Counted from the first letter of the stretch, positions 1 through 10,541 are shown. The stretch: 64,000 nucleotides of DNA from Phycisphaerae bacterium (GCA_030432905.1 JAUILU010000002.1:572084-636083); one strand, 5' to 3'. Translations and numbers: made by a program. The notes: generated from the letters alone by a model not told the origin.

Positions 1-1106
1 ACCTCGACCTGCCTGCTCTCTCGCGCCGCCGAGGGCGAGGTGAGAAGCTGAAGGTAGTCGATGACGATGCACTTGATCTCGTGTCGCCGGACAAGCCGAC
101 GCGCGCGGGCGCGCAGGCCCAGCACCGAAAGGTTGGGCGTGTCGTCGATGTAGATCTGCGCCTCGCCCAGATCGCCCGCGGCTCGGATCAGCCTCTGGAA
201 ATCCGACTCCGTGAACGCACCCGTTCGCATCTTGTGGCTGTCCACGCCCGACTTGGCGGACAGCAGTCGGTTGGTGATCGCTTCCTTCGACATTTCAAGG
301 CTGAAGAACGCGACCGGGACCTTCTCGTTCTTGGCTTTCTTGCCGGCGACCGCGCCGCCGAACGCGACCTGCTCGGCGATGTTGAGCGCCATCGCGGTCT
401 TACCCATCGAGGGGCGGGCGGCGAGGATGATCATTTCGCCGGGGTGCAGGCCGCTGAGCATGTCATCGAGTTTCTCGAAGCCGGACGCGATGCCGCTGAC
501 ACCCTTGCCCTCGATCGCCTCGAGCCGTTCGATCTCGTCCTGCAGGAGTTCGTTGAGCCCCTGCGCCTCGTTGGTCTGCGCCTGCTCTGCGATCGCGAAG
601 ATTTTGCTCTCGGCCTTGTCGAGCACCTCGTTGACGCCGCGCGAGTCCTCGCTCGGGTGGTACGCGTCGTAGAGGATCTGCCCCGACGCCTCGATGAGCC
701 GGCGCAGGCGGTGTTTGTCGGCGACCGTCTTGGCGTAGTACGGTGCACTCGTCGCAGAGGGCACCGCCTCGGCGAGCTGGATCAGGTACTCCTCGCCCCC
801 GATGTCCTTGAGCTGCTGCGCATCGCGCAGCTTGTCAACGAGCATCACGAGGTCGCCCGACTGGTGCTGCTCGTACAGCTCGATCAGCGCCTTGAAGATC
901 GCCGAGTGCGCGGCGGAGAAGAACATGTCCTCCGAATGCACATGCGGCAGAACGTCGGCGATTACCGTCGGGTCAAGAATCATCGAGCCCAGCAGGCTCA
1001 TCTCCGACTCGGGTGAGCTGGGCGGCATCTTGTCGAACAGCTTGTCCACGCTGATCACGGACCGCTGCTCCCATTTACCCTTCTTTGACCGTCCCTGATC
1101 GCTCAC
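1..1106 (-). CDS. dnaB: Replicative DNA helicase DnaB (C-terminus cut by window edge)
   Basis: This is the ring helicase that unwinds DNA at the replication fork. I translated the minus strand directly. The N-terminal alpha-helical domain (LFDKMPPSSPESEMSLLGS) recognises primase and is followed by the RecA-like core with Walker A ARPSMGKTA, FFSLEMSKE and the DnaB motif VIDYLQLL. About 368 residues are present and the frame stays open at base 1, so the C-terminus lies outside the window. I chose a GTG start at 1106 because GGAG sits about seven bases upstream and no nearer ATG opens the conserved domain. It is divergent from pdxH across about 130 bp. Family assignment is secure; the start is less certain. 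Confidence 0.93.
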   Translation of the reverse strand, partial: MSDQGRSKKGKWEQRSVISVDKLFDKMPPSSPESEMSLLGSMILDPTVIADVLPHVHSEDMFFSAAHSAIFKALIELYEQHQSGDLVMLVDKLRDAQQLKDIGGEEYLIQLAEAVPSATSAPYYAKTVADKHRLRRLIEASGQILYDAYHPSEDSRGVNEVLDKAESKIFAIAEQAQTNEAQGLNELLQDEIERLEAIEGKGVSGIASGFEKLDDMLSGLHPGEMIILAARPSMGKTAMALNIAEQVAFGGAVAGKKAKNEKVPVAFFSLEMSKEAITNRLLSAKSGVDSHKMRTGAFTESDFQRLIRAAGDLGEAQIYIDDTPNLSVLGLRARARRLVRRHEIKCIVIDYLQLLTSPSAARESRQVE

Positions 1107-1234
1107 TCGCTGCTCCGTTCCTTGAGTCCAGTAGGCAGAGTACGCCGACAACCCGGGCCGATCTTCCCTCAAAATCAAGACTCACATTGTGTCCACGCCA
1201 ACCGACATCAACCGCGCGCGGCGTACGATCCACC

Positions 1235-1954
1235 ATGACCCAGAACGCCGGCATCCACGACGACCCGTTCAGCGAGGGCGGCACACTGCCCGAGCAACTC
1301 CCAGATTCGCCGTGGGGCATCTACCAGGACTGGTGGGACCAGGAGCACAGCAGCGCCAAAGCCGCCCGCCACCCGAACGCGTTCAACCTCGCGACCGCAG
1401 ACGACGCGGGCCAGCCGAGCAACCGCGTCGTGTACTGCAAACGTCAGGACCTCGACGCGGGCTGGATCTGCTTCTATACGAACTACACCGGACGCAAGGC
1501 CGAGCAGGTCGAGAAGAACCCGAACGCGTCGGCAAGTTTTTTCTGGCTCGACCCCGATCGTCAGGTCCGCATCGAGGGGGCCGTTACTAGAAGTCCCGCG
1601 TCAGAGAGCGATGACTACTTCGCGAGCCGGGCGTTGATCAGCAGGCTCGGTGCGTGGGCGAGCGACCAGTCCAAGCCCGTCGAATCGCGCGACGCCCTGC
1701 TGGCGCACTACGCCGAGGTCATGGAGCGGTTCGATGTGCCGCTCGACGCGATGATGGACGAACAGGTCGGCAAGGACATCGTCATCCCGAGGCCTGATTT
1801 CTGGGGCGGCTACCGCATCTGGGCCAGGCGCGTCGAGCTCTGGATCGGCGGCGCGGGTCGATTCCACGACCGAGCCGTCTGGACACGCGAGCTGGCAGCA
1901 TCAGGCGATGGTTACGTTGGCGGCGACTGGTCCGCGACGAGGCTCGCGCCGTAA
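1235..1954 (+). CDS. pdxH: Pyridoxamine 5'-phosphate oxidase
   Basis: This FMN enzyme oxidises pyridoxamine- or pyridoxine-5'-phosphate to pyridoxal 5'-phosphate, the last step of vitamin B6 salvage and synthesis. The 239-residue product fits the family. It shows the substrate/FMN segments SNRVVYCKRQD and FYTNYTGRKAEQ, the FFW..RQVRIEG strand, and the diagnostic C-terminal arm ending RLAP. An in-frame upstream extension exists, but the ATG at 1235 places the N-terminus where homologues begin. Its stop lies only three bases from the stop of the convergent gene at 1958. It is probably monocistronic, because the gene upstream is divergent. Confidence 0.93.
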   Translation: MTQNAGIHDDPFSEGGTLPEQLPDSPWGIYQDWWDQEHSSAKAARHPNAFNLATADDAGQPSNRVVYCKRQDLDAGWICFYTNYTGRKAEQVEKNPNASASFFWLDPDRQVRIEGAVTRSPASESDDYFASRALISRLGAWASDQSKPVESRDALLAHYAEVMERFDVPLDAMMDEQVGKDIVIPRPDFWGGYRIWARRVELWIGGAGRFHDRAVWTRELAASGDGYVGGDWSATRLAP

Positions 1955-1957
1955 ACG

Positions 1958-4432
1958 CTACCGCTCGGGCCGCTCGTTGACGTGCTGGCGCGCGCACCGG
2001 ATCAGCTCAAGCACACCCATCGGCTTGGCGCCCAGTGCCCGTCGCCGGGCGCCGATCTCGTAGGCGAGCTTCCACTGTTTGCGGAGCTGACTCCACGCGA
2101 AGAACACGGTCTGGTTGGGGTCGTAGATGTCGATGGTCTCGCTTGTGACGCCGTTGACCTCGATCACGCCGAAGTTGGTGCCCTGTTTGAGTTCGTCTTC
2201 GTTCTCGTAGCGGATATCGAAGCGTCCAAAGTCCAGCCCGCCGCCGTTTGGGGCGCAGAACCCGGTCGCGATCGCGTCGATGCGCGCCTCGAGCTCGGGT
2301 GTGATGAGTTCCGGTGCGCTGCGGAAGATCGCACCCTGCGAGTGGTTGCCGGCTCTTGAGAGCACGTGCTTCTCGCCTGTAGGAATGACCCGTTCAAGAT
2401 CAGCCGCGTTCCGTTTGGCGTGGATCGCCGACTGGCATCGCGTGCGTGAGTTCTTGTGGATGAGCTGTTCGAGCGTGCGTTTGCCGTCGCCCTCAAGGAT
2501 GGAGAATTCCTTGCGACCGATCGAGAAGATTCGGCCCGCACGCTGCGAGCCCGGCTTGGGGTCGCGCACCCAGAACACGCCCACCTCGCTCGGCCCCGCG
2601 TGATAATTCTGGATGATCGCCTCGGATGTGATCTGCTCGAAGAACGCGCGGACGTCGGCTTCGTCTTTGCAGACCTTGACGCCGCGTCCCTGCTCGCCGC
2701 GGTCTGGCTTGAGCACGACCGGGAAGCCGCCGAGTCTTTCGTCGGTGTTGATCAGATCGAGTGTCCGCTGGGCGCGTTCGTTAGGTGTTCCGTCGGCGCT
2801 GATCGAAACGCCGAACAGCACAGCGCCGTCGCCCGACGCGAGCAGCCCGTCGAGCGATTCGATCTTGCTCTCGCCCCCGATGCCGCCGCCCGGCGTGATG
2901 CCCGGGTTGCAGCAGGTGAACACGAGCGGGTTGCGGTGCTTGAACGATTGTGCGATGAGTGTTGGAAGCGCGCCGCCGTGCAGCGCCCACGTGGGCCACC
3001 ATTCGTGGTGCCGGAGTTTCGACCAGCCCGCGCGCAGCGATCGGCGTCCGTCGAGCGTGAATGGCTTGAACCCGACGTACAACACAAACGCCATGATGAG
3101 CGTCGAGAGCACCCAGCCAAACTCGCCGAGCGACAGACCGATCGGGCGAAACGCGAGCTGCGTCAGCAAGAACCCAGCGCCGAGCGCCGGCCCGGGCCTG
3201 AACACCGTGCCGAGCCACGTGAGAACCGACCGCTGCTTTCCCGCGAGCATTACTCGGACCATGTCTGCCAGCGCCAGCCCGACCCACGCGACCGCGATGT
3301 CCAGTTCCGTCGCGCCGACGAGGATGACCACCCACGCGACCCCGAGTTTGCGGAGAACAAGCGAGCCCGCCGCGACCGCGAGGACGTGCAGGTACCAGGG
3401 CCCGAAATGGAACCACCCGAGAAACGCCTCACCCACGCTCCCGAACGGCGTGCGCCTCGGCGCAAGGTCGATCGTTTCGCGCAGCGGTTCAACACCCGGC
3501 TCGTCGTGACGCGCGATGAACCGCTCGATGTGCTCGGCGGTCTCGGCAGGCTGCATCATCGGCATGAAATGGTCGTAAGGCGTCATCACAAGCGAACTCG
3601 TCGGGATCAGCTCGTGGTGATACTCGGCGCCCCAGTCAGACGTGAGAAAGTCGTTTCGGCCGTGCAAGATCAGCACGGGCTGGTCGATCGTCGGCATGAT
3701 CCGCGTGAGCTTGCGCTGGTCGGTCTCGTCGAAGTTGCGGATGAACGCCTCGCGCTCGGTCGAGGGGCCCAGCAGGCCGAAGTGGGGGATCAGGACATCG
3801 AGCTTGTTGAGCACGAGATCGCCCAGCTTGTACTTGGCGTGCTCGAAGAAGTGGCTCCCCGAGCCCTCGGTCTCCTGCGCCCCGACCGAGGCGAGCATCG
3901 TGACCGAGGCGACGCGATCGGGTTGATCGTCCGCCATGTGCATCGCGACCGCGCCGCCGTTGGACCAGCCCACGATGTGTGCGCGATCAATATTGAGTTC
4001 GTCGAGTATGGCGAACGTGACGTCCGCATAGGTTTCGGCTGAGTAACTCTTGTACCGCCCCCATGTCAGCGATTGTGATGCAAAGCCGGGCAGATCGAAC
4101 CAGATCACGCGCCGGGTCGGGGCCAACTGTTCAGCGATCCCATTCAGTCCGATCGCAGCGCCCGGGGTGCCGTGCAGAAGTACGACCGGAACGGGATCGC
4201 GTGGGCCGAAGTCGAAGACGTAGTAGCGAAACGCATCGTGGTTGTTCCATAAGGGGGTGCCTGCGATCTCAAGTTCTGTTGCACCGCCTTCGCGAGCCCG
4301 ATAGTCGGAAACGCCACGGCGTGATTTATCAACGAACGGTTGTACGAACCCTGTGCTAAGTACGATGAGGACGAGGTATGTCGCCAGTGAACCCCACGGA
4401 TGCCGACGTATAAACCGACCAAGTCGCTTCAA
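1958..4432 (-). CDS. Membrane-anchored alpha/beta-hydrolase fused to an ATP-grasp ligase-like domain
   Basis: The 824-residue protein has three visible parts. An N-terminal transmembrane segment (about 15-33) leads into an alpha/beta-hydrolase (about 60-315) with oxyanion motif HGTPG, nucleophile elbow GWSNGG (Ser near 156), an Asp in GRND and a His in YDHF. Hydrophobic segments follow at about 340-465. The C-terminal half (about 480-800) resembles ATP-grasp carboxylate-amine ligases: NPGITPGGGIGGESK, then ATP-binding VVLKPDRGEQGRG, and Mg ligands near FGVIEVNG. ATP-grasp proteins of this subtype usually stand alone, so the fusion is unusual. The start is a TTG three bases after the rlmN stop, implying cotranscription. 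Substrates of either domain are unknown; a link between ester cleavage and amide or ester ligation at the membrane is only inference. Confidence 0.8.
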   Translation of the reverse strand: MKRLGRFIRRHPWGSLATYLVLIVLSTGFVQPFVDKSRRGVSDYRAREGGATELEIAGTPLWNNHDAFRYYVFDFGPRDPVPVVLLHGTPGAAIGLNGIAEQLAPTRRVIWFDLPGFASQSLTWGRYKSYSAETYADVTFAILDELNIDRAHIVGWSNGGAVAMHMADDQPDRVASVTMLASVGAQETEGSGSHFFEHAKYKLGDLVLNKLDVLIPHFGLLGPSTEREAFIRNFDETDQRKLTRIMPTIDQPVLILHGRNDFLTSDWGAEYHHELIPTSSLVMTPYDHFMPMMQPAETAEHIERFIARHDEPGVEPLRETIDLAPRRTPFGSVGEAFLGWFHFGPWYLHVLAVAAGSLVLRKLGVAWVVILVGATELDIAVAWVGLALADMVRVMLAGKQRSVLTWLGTVFRPGPALGAGFLLTQLAFRPIGLSLGEFGWVLSTLIMAFVLYVGFKPFTLDGRRSLRAGWSKLRHHEWWPTWALHGGALPTLIAQSFKHRNPLVFTCCNPGITPGGGIGGESKIESLDGLLASGDGAVLFGVSISADGTPNERAQRTLDLINTDERLGGFPVVLKPDRGEQGRGVKVCKDEADVRAFFEQITSEAIIQNYHAGPSEVGVFWVRDPKPGSQRAGRIFSIGRKEFSILEGDGKRTLEQLIHKNSRTRCQSAIHAKRNAADLERVIPTGEKHVLSRAGNHSQGAIFRSAPELITPELEARIDAIATGFCAPNGGGLDFGRFDIRYENEDELKQGTNFGVIEVNGVTSETIDIYDPNQTVFFAWSQLRKQWKLAYEIGARRRALGAKPMGVLELIRCARQHVNERPER

Positions 4433-4435
4433 TGC

Positions 4436-5584
4436 TCAGCCCGTCTTCCCCGTGGTCAGATCGACCATCTTCCGTCCGCGGATGTGCTCGGTCCCGAGCT
4501 GGCCGCACGCAGCCATCTGGTCGCGGCCCTTGGTCCCTCTGCGTTTGGTAAACACGCCGCCCGATTTCACACGGTTGACGAAGCGCTCGACATCCGCCTC
4601 CTCGGGCGCGGGCCATGGCGAGTCCCGACGTGGGTTGTACGGGATGATGTTCACCGCGCAGTGCAGCGGTCGCACGAACTCGACCAGCTCGTCCGCGTGC
4701 GCATCGGCATCATTCACGCCCGGGATCAGCACGTACTCGATCATGATCGGCACGTTGCCCGAGCGAGGGAAGTCGATCAGGACCTCCTGAAGCTCGGCCA
4801 TGTTCCACTTGCGGTTGATGGGCATGATCGAGTTACGCACCTCGTCATTGGGCGCGTTGACACTGATCGCGATACCGAGCCTGCGCCAGCCCTCTTTCGT
4901 GCACTGCTCGCGCAGCCGGCGCAGCCCATCGACACGCCCGACGGTGCTCACCGTAATGTTGCGGGGCGAGATGCCCGGCCCGTTGTTGTCCGTCAGGATC
5001 TCGATCGCCCTCAGCACATTGTCGAGGTTGTCCAGCGGCTCGCCCATGCCCATGAAGACGATGTTCTTGATCGTCTTGCCCTCGCGGGCGCAGTGCCCGA
5101 ACTCCGCGGTGTGCCACTGCGCGACGATCTCGGCGGGGGTCAGGTTCCGGATCAGCCCCATCTGCGCCGTCTCGCAGAACTCGCAGCCCATCGCGCACCC
5201 GACCTGGCTCGAAACGCACAGCGTGTGCGTGAGCTTGCCCGTGCTGCCCAGCATCGGGATGACCACGCTCTCGACGGGGAGCATCTTGTCGCTGGCAGCG
5301 GCCGCTTTCTCGGCGTGGCTCGACCCCTCGGGCCTTGCGGGCACCTCGGTCAGGATCTTGACCGTCTCGCCCAGCACGCCCGGCTCGTCCGACCTCTGCT
5401 CGCCCACGACGGGCAGTCCGGGCGGCGTGTCCCGGTACGGCTCGGGCAGGAGCGAGGTATCGGCCTGCCGCATCAGCGCTTTGTACGCCTTGCTTGAGTC
5501 GAACTTCCCGCCCGGCAGGTGAGCGCACACCGATTGCCACTGGCTGTGCGTGCATCCGAGCGGGTTGGGTAGGCTCTCGTTCAC
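4436..5584 (-). CDS. rlmN: 23S rRNA (adenine2503-C2)-methyltransferase, radical SAM
   Basis: RlmN methylates A2503 of 23S rRNA and A37 of some tRNAs using a radical-SAM mechanism. The [4Fe-4S] motif is CAMGCEFC, followed by the family signatures IVFMGMGEPLDN and ISPRNITVSTVGR. The C-terminal mechanistic cysteine lies in RDQMAACGQLG, which completes the two-cysteine chemistry. I prefer the GTG start at 5584, giving 382 residues. The frame stays open further upstream, but that would run into the divergent gene at 5623. The N-terminal accessory domain is recognisable only weakly. The downstream hydrolase/ATP-grasp gene begins three bases after the stop. Confidence 0.92.
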   Translation of the reverse strand: MNESLPNPLGCTHSQWQSVCAHLPGGKFDSSKAYKALMRQADTSLLPEPYRDTPPGLPVVGEQRSDEPGVLGETVKILTEVPARPEGSSHAEKAAAASDKMLPVESVVIPMLGSTGKLTHTLCVSSQVGCAMGCEFCETAQMGLIRNLTPAEIVAQWHTAEFGHCAREGKTIKNIVFMGMGEPLDNLDNVLRAIEILTDNNGPGISPRNITVSTVGRVDGLRRLREQCTKEGWRRLGIAISVNAPNDEVRNSIMPINRKWNMAELQEVLIDFPRSGNVPIMIEYVLIPGVNDADAHADELVEFVRPLHCAVNIIPYNPRRDSPWPAPEEADVERFVNRVKSGGVFTKRRGTKGRDQMAACGQLGTEHIRGRKMVDLTTGKTG

Positions 5585-5622
5585 AGATCGTACTGTACGG
5601 GCGCTAGAGTCAGCTCCGCGAT

Positions 5623-5982
5623 ATGGCATACCACGAAGACATCGAGGACTATCTCGACGAACTCGGCGAGCACCACTCGGCTCTGGTGCGATCTGTGCTG
5701 GAAATCGCATACCAAGCCCTGCCAGATCTCGAACTCAAACTCGCCGTGGGGTGGGGGACGATTAACCTCGCAGCTCCGAAGTTTGCAGGCTGCATTGCTG
5801 CCACGAAGGCCGGAGCCAAGGTGTACTTCAACTGGGGCCCGTTTCTCGACGACCCTGCAGGCTACATCGACATCCAGGGCAAACGGACGGCTCAGAAAAT
5901 CATCAACTCGGCGGCGGATATCGACCGCAAAGCCATCACAGGCCTTCTCCGTCAGGCGTCTGAGCTCGCAAACGATACATAG
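5623..5982 (+). CDS. DUF1801/YdhG-like small protein
   Basis: This is a 119-residue soluble protein. It has an acidic helical N-terminus (YHEDIEDYLDEL), a middle ELKLAVGWGTINLAAP segment, and a strand KVYFNWG followed by a Lys/Arg-rich helix. The fold pattern matches the DUF1801 (YdhG/iron-chaperone-like) group, whose biochemical role is poorly defined. It is divergent from rlmN and ends about 40 bases before asnS, so it may share a transcript with it. No catalytic motif is visible. The family assignment rests on pattern memory and is moderate. Confidence 0.6.
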   Translation: MAYHEDIEDYLDELGEHHSALVRSVLEIAYQALPDLELKLAVGWGTINLAAPKFAGCIAATKAGAKVYFNWGPFLDDPAGYIDIQGKRTAQKIINSAADIDRKAITGLLRQASELANDT

Positions 5983-6021
5983 ACTTCGCCGAAGCAGAAC
6001 ACCGAACCGGAGCTACACATC

Positions 6022-7416
<1,395 letters not shown>

Positions 7417-7466
7417 TGGACGCCGTCAGTCGGGACATCATGCTTGTTATTCGTTGGGTATCCTAG

Positions 7467-7901
7467 GCGGAGCAGGGCCCGGGTTGGTGGATATTTAGAA
7501 AGACAAAGCCATTCACTGAACTCGACAAATGTGTTAGGCAGGTCGTTGCGGCATATCGTGTGCATGAATGCTTTCAGTGGGATGGTTTTGATACATTTGA
7601 ATCGATTTGTGACGATATGCTGCAGGACGCAGTTGAGTGTCTGCAACTTATAAAGGCAAATCGAATGGCTGCAATTGTAGAGAGCTATATCAAGGTTATT
7701 GAATCCAACCCATATCTTGGTCCAGTTAAGAATTGGCCGACTAAGAAAGCCCCGAAGGACATGCGATCTAAATCCGAGGACCTCCGGATCGCCAACCTAG
7801 ATTCAGAATGGGAAGCCGCCGAGCATGAGTTTGGAGTTGCTCGTTTCTGGGCTGAACTCGTATGTTACATCAACCGAATCGAATCTGACACCCGGAACTG
7901 A
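7467..7901 (+). pseudogene. Low-GC ORF, probably 5'-truncated, function unknown
   Basis: The reading frame is open from just after a TAG at 7464 to a stop at 7899-7901. It gives about 144 residues of ordinary soluble protein composition, with FTELDKCVRQVVAAYR, FDTFESICDDML and SEWEAAEHEFGVARFW. The first conventional start is a GTG at 7560 (113 residues), yet the codons before it look equally coding and no ribosome binding site is evident. The likely reading is a gene that has lost its 5' end. Base composition is clearly more AT-rich than both neighbours (for example the stretch 7600-7800), suggesting recent acquisition. I do not recognise the family. A short functional ORF starting at 7560 remains possible. 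Confidence 0.45.
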
Positions 7902-7921
7902 TCCACCGGTAGACTTGTTCC

Positions 7922-9103
7922 ATGATCACAACACTCACCGCCGCCCTCGTCCTCTCCAGCTCCGTCGCCCTCGCCGAGCCCACGCTCAAGGACGACATCG
8001 AATCCACACTCGCCGGCATGGCAGAGACCGCGTTGGCTGCGGATATTGACGCGTACCTCGGGCACGTCTGGCAGGGCGAGCCGACGCTGGCGCAGGAGCA
8101 GTGGGCGTGGGCGATCGACCTCGAGCGCATCGCGCCGACCGTGCTCCGCTACGAGATCATCGACGGCCTCGACGTCGTCGATGACGAGGTCCACGCCGAC
8201 GTTCGTATTACGTGGAACACCGAGAACTGGACCGGCGCCGACCGGGTCATCGAGGTGCCGATGCGGTTCGTCGAGCAGGACGGCCAGTGGCTCTACGCGG
8301 GCAGGCAGTGGAGCGAGCTCGACGGCGACGGCGTGCGTGTGCTCTACGCCGACGGGCTGGGCGAGTCCGCGGTTCGCGCACTCGACGTCTGGCCCGGGAT
8401 CAAGGAGATGGTCGAATCTGGCTTCAACCGAACACTCGAAGAGCCGCTGGTCATCAAGATGTACACCTCGATGCCCGAGCTTCAGTTCTCGATCTTCGCA
8501 TCCTACGTCGAGCCGCTCGGCGGGTGGAACGAGCCGATGGAATCCATCAAGCTCGTGGGCACGAGCTTCAGCGAGAGCCACCTCAAGGGCGTGCTCGGGC
8601 ACGAGTATGGTCATGCCCTCACATTCAGCATCGCCCCGCATGATGTCGCCGTCGAACGCGCGCACGCCGTGCCGTGGTGGGTGCACGAGGGCATCGCCGA
8701 GCTCGCGACGCAGAACTACGTCCCGAACCGCGGCCGGACTCAACGGGCGGTCGAACACTGGCATCGCAGCAACAACCTGCAGCAGTGGGAGAACCTCACC
8801 GACTTCTACACCGTCGATACCTCGCACTACGGCCACGTCTATATCCAGGGTCGGCACATGGTCTCGTACATCAACGAGACCTTCGGGCAAGAAGCCCGGA
8901 TCGGCTGGATCGAATCGATGATGATGGGCGCTTCGCTCGAAGAGGCCTCGGAGCAAACGCTCGGCAAGGCTTGGTCAGAGGTGGACGCCGACTGGCGCGC
9001 GTCGGTCGAGGCCGCGGTCGCCAAGAGTGATGCGGAGAAGGCCGCCAAGGAGAAAGCCGAGGCCGCCAAAGAAAACAGCAAGTCGCACGACAAGGGCAAC
9101 TAA
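7922..9103 (+). CDS. Secreted HExxH metallopeptidase-like protein (MA clan)
   Basis: This 393-residue protein has a short signal peptide (MITTLTAALVLSSSVALA). A zinc-peptidase core follows, with HEYGH at about 227-231 and a downstream HEGIAELA (about 255-262) that should supply the third, glutamate ligand. This is a gluzincin-like layout. The N-terminal part (about 20-190) resembles an accessory domain with no motif I recognise. The C-terminus is a Lys/Glu/Ala-rich tail. A second protein of similar design lies at 62897-64000. The substrate is unknown. The gene follows the low-GC islet by 20 bases and converges on the acidic repeat gene, with only six bases between stops. Confidence 0.75.
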   Translation: MITTLTAALVLSSSVALAEPTLKDDIESTLAGMAETALAADIDAYLGHVWQGEPTLAQEQWAWAIDLERIAPTVLRYEIIDGLDVVDDEVHADVRITWNTENWTGADRVIEVPMRFVEQDGQWLYAGRQWSELDGDGVRVLYADGLGESAVRALDVWPGIKEMVESGFNRTLEEPLVIKMYTSMPELQFSIFASYVEPLGGWNEPMESIKLVGTSFSESHLKGVLGHEYGHALTFSIAPHDVAVERAHAVPWWVHEGIAELATQNYVPNRGRTQRAVEHWHRSNNLQQWENLTDFYTVDTSHYGHVYIQGRHMVSYINETFGQEARIGWIESMMMGASLEEASEQTLGKAWSEVDADWRASVEAAVAKSDAEKAAKEKAEAAKENSKSHDKGN

Positions 9104-9109
9104 CTCTGT

Positions 9110-10444
9110 TTATTCGATCGGTTCGGGTTCGACCTGCTGAGTCGTTGCGCCGCCGACGAGTTCGACGGTTGGCTCGGTGCTTGTGCCCACCGCGGGGCTT
9201 CGCAGGAAGAGCAAGAAGAACCACGCCGCCGCCGCGTTGAATAGCGTGACCGCCGCCAGCCAGCCGGCGATGTCTCGCATGTACTTTGGCTTCTTGTCGA
9301 ACGGCTTGTTCATCTTCTCGGCGACAGTGAACGCCATGTCCCCGGCGCGGGCCGTCGCGATCACCGCGAACGCGGGCAGCTTCGTATCGCCCTTCGGCTC
9401 GACGGCTTGCTTGGGCTTCTTGGCCTTCTTCTGCTTCTTGGTTGTCTTCGTCTCGGCGTCTGAAGCGGCTTCTTCGGCTTCATCTTCAGGGAAATCGTCC
9501 GCTGCTACGTCTTGCGCTTCGTCGGTCGATTCGGCAACCGGTTCCTGTGTTTCTTCCGTCTCGCTTACCGGTTCGTCCTGAACCTCTGCAACTGGCTCGT
9601 CTTCGGTCTCGGCTTCAGTTTCAGGTGCCGCTTCCATCTCGGGACTGGCGGTCTTTGCACCGACCTCGGTTTCAAGCCCTTGCTCAATCACGTCCTCGGC
9701 GTCATCGAAGTCGCCGTCGAGCATTTCTTCTGCGTCGCTTGTGTCGTCAGCGGGTGCCTCGGTCTCGGCTTCTGGTTCGCTGGAAGCGGGCGCTTCGGCC
9801 GGGGGCTCGACACCCTGCTCGATCACGTCGTCCGCATCATCAAAGTCGCCGTCGAGCATCTCGTCGGCCAGACCCGCAAGCTCAGCATCCACCGCATCGA
9901 CTGCGCTCGCCGGTGTTGGTTCGGGCTCAGGCGCACCGACTTCGGCTTCGGCTTCTTCGGGTGTACTCGTTTCAGCGGCAACTTCTTCGGGTTCTTCGGC
10001 GGACTCAATAGGTTCGGCTGCGACTTCGGCTGCCGGTTCGGGTATCTCGCCCTGTTCGATCACGTCCTCTGCGTCATCAAACTCGCCTTCGAGCATCTCG
10101 TCGGTCAGCCCCTCAAGCTCGGCGTTGACCGCGTCGATCGCGCTCGTCGGTTCGGCAGCCGACTCCTGCGCAGCGCTCTCCGCGTCATTGAGCATCCCGT
10201 CGATCTGCTCGTCGAGTGTCTCGCCCGCTGGCTCGGGTGCAACTTCCTGAGCTGCTAAGGCCGCGGCTTCCTCGGCGGTGATCCCTGAACCGATCTCAGC
10301 CTTGAGGTCGAATTCTTCGTCAGAGAGGGCCGCGTCTTCGTTCTGCTTCTTCAGCTTCTCGGTGGCCTCGCCCATCTCATTGACAAGCTCCTCGATGCTG
10401 TCATCGAGACTCTGCTTGGGCGTGTTTTGGTTCTGATCGGACAT
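9110..10444 (-). CDS. Acidic repeat protein with a C-terminal membrane segment
   Basis: This 444-residue protein is dominated by Glu, Ala, Asp and Pro. Three near-identical units (EMLEGEFDDAEDVIEQG and the variants DGDFDDADDVIEQG and DGDFDDAEDVIEQG) are separated by Pro/Glu/Ala linkers. A basic Lys-rich stretch then leads to a compact domain (KLPAFAVIATARAGDMAF) and one transmembrane helix (about AGWLAAVTLFNAAAAWFFLLF), with a short acidic tail. I chose the ATG at 10444 (MSDQNQNTPK); a longer frame exists upstream. The repeats look like short linear binding motifs on a disordered tether, which is inference. No enzyme motif is present. It is divergent from rsmE. Confidence 0.7.
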   Translation of the reverse strand: MSDQNQNTPKQSLDDSIEELVNEMGEATEKLKKQNEDAALSDEEFDLKAEIGSGITAEEAAALAAQEVAPEPAGETLDEQIDGMLNDAESAAQESAAEPTSAIDAVNAELEGLTDEMLEGEFDDAEDVIEQGEIPEPAAEVAAEPIESAEEPEEVAAETSTPEEAEAEVGAPEPEPTPASAVDAVDAELAGLADEMLDGDFDDADDVIEQGVEPPAEAPASSEPEAETEAPADDTSDAEEMLDGDFDDAEDVIEQGLETEVGAKTASPEMEAAPETEAETEDEPVAEVQDEPVSETEETQEPVAESTDEAQDVAADDFPEDEAEEAASDAETKTTKKQKKAKKPKQAVEPKGDTKLPAFAVIATARAGDMAFTVAEKMNKPFDKKPKYMRDIAGWLAAVTLFNAAAAWFFLLFLRSPAVGTSTEPTVELVGGATTQQVEPEPIE

Positions 10445-10541
10445 TCTAGGCGGGCCTCGGCCCCATGATCGGCCCAAGCTCTTGCCCACTCAAGGGATAC
10501 CGGACGTCTTGGCACAGATTTACACGCTAACGTCGAACTCC

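Noticed and set aside
2456..4042. Long plus-strand ORF opposite the hydrolase/ATP-grasp gene
   Set aside because: Arg/Glu/Asp-rich shadow of a GC-rich gene; no motifs, while the minus strand has clear domains.
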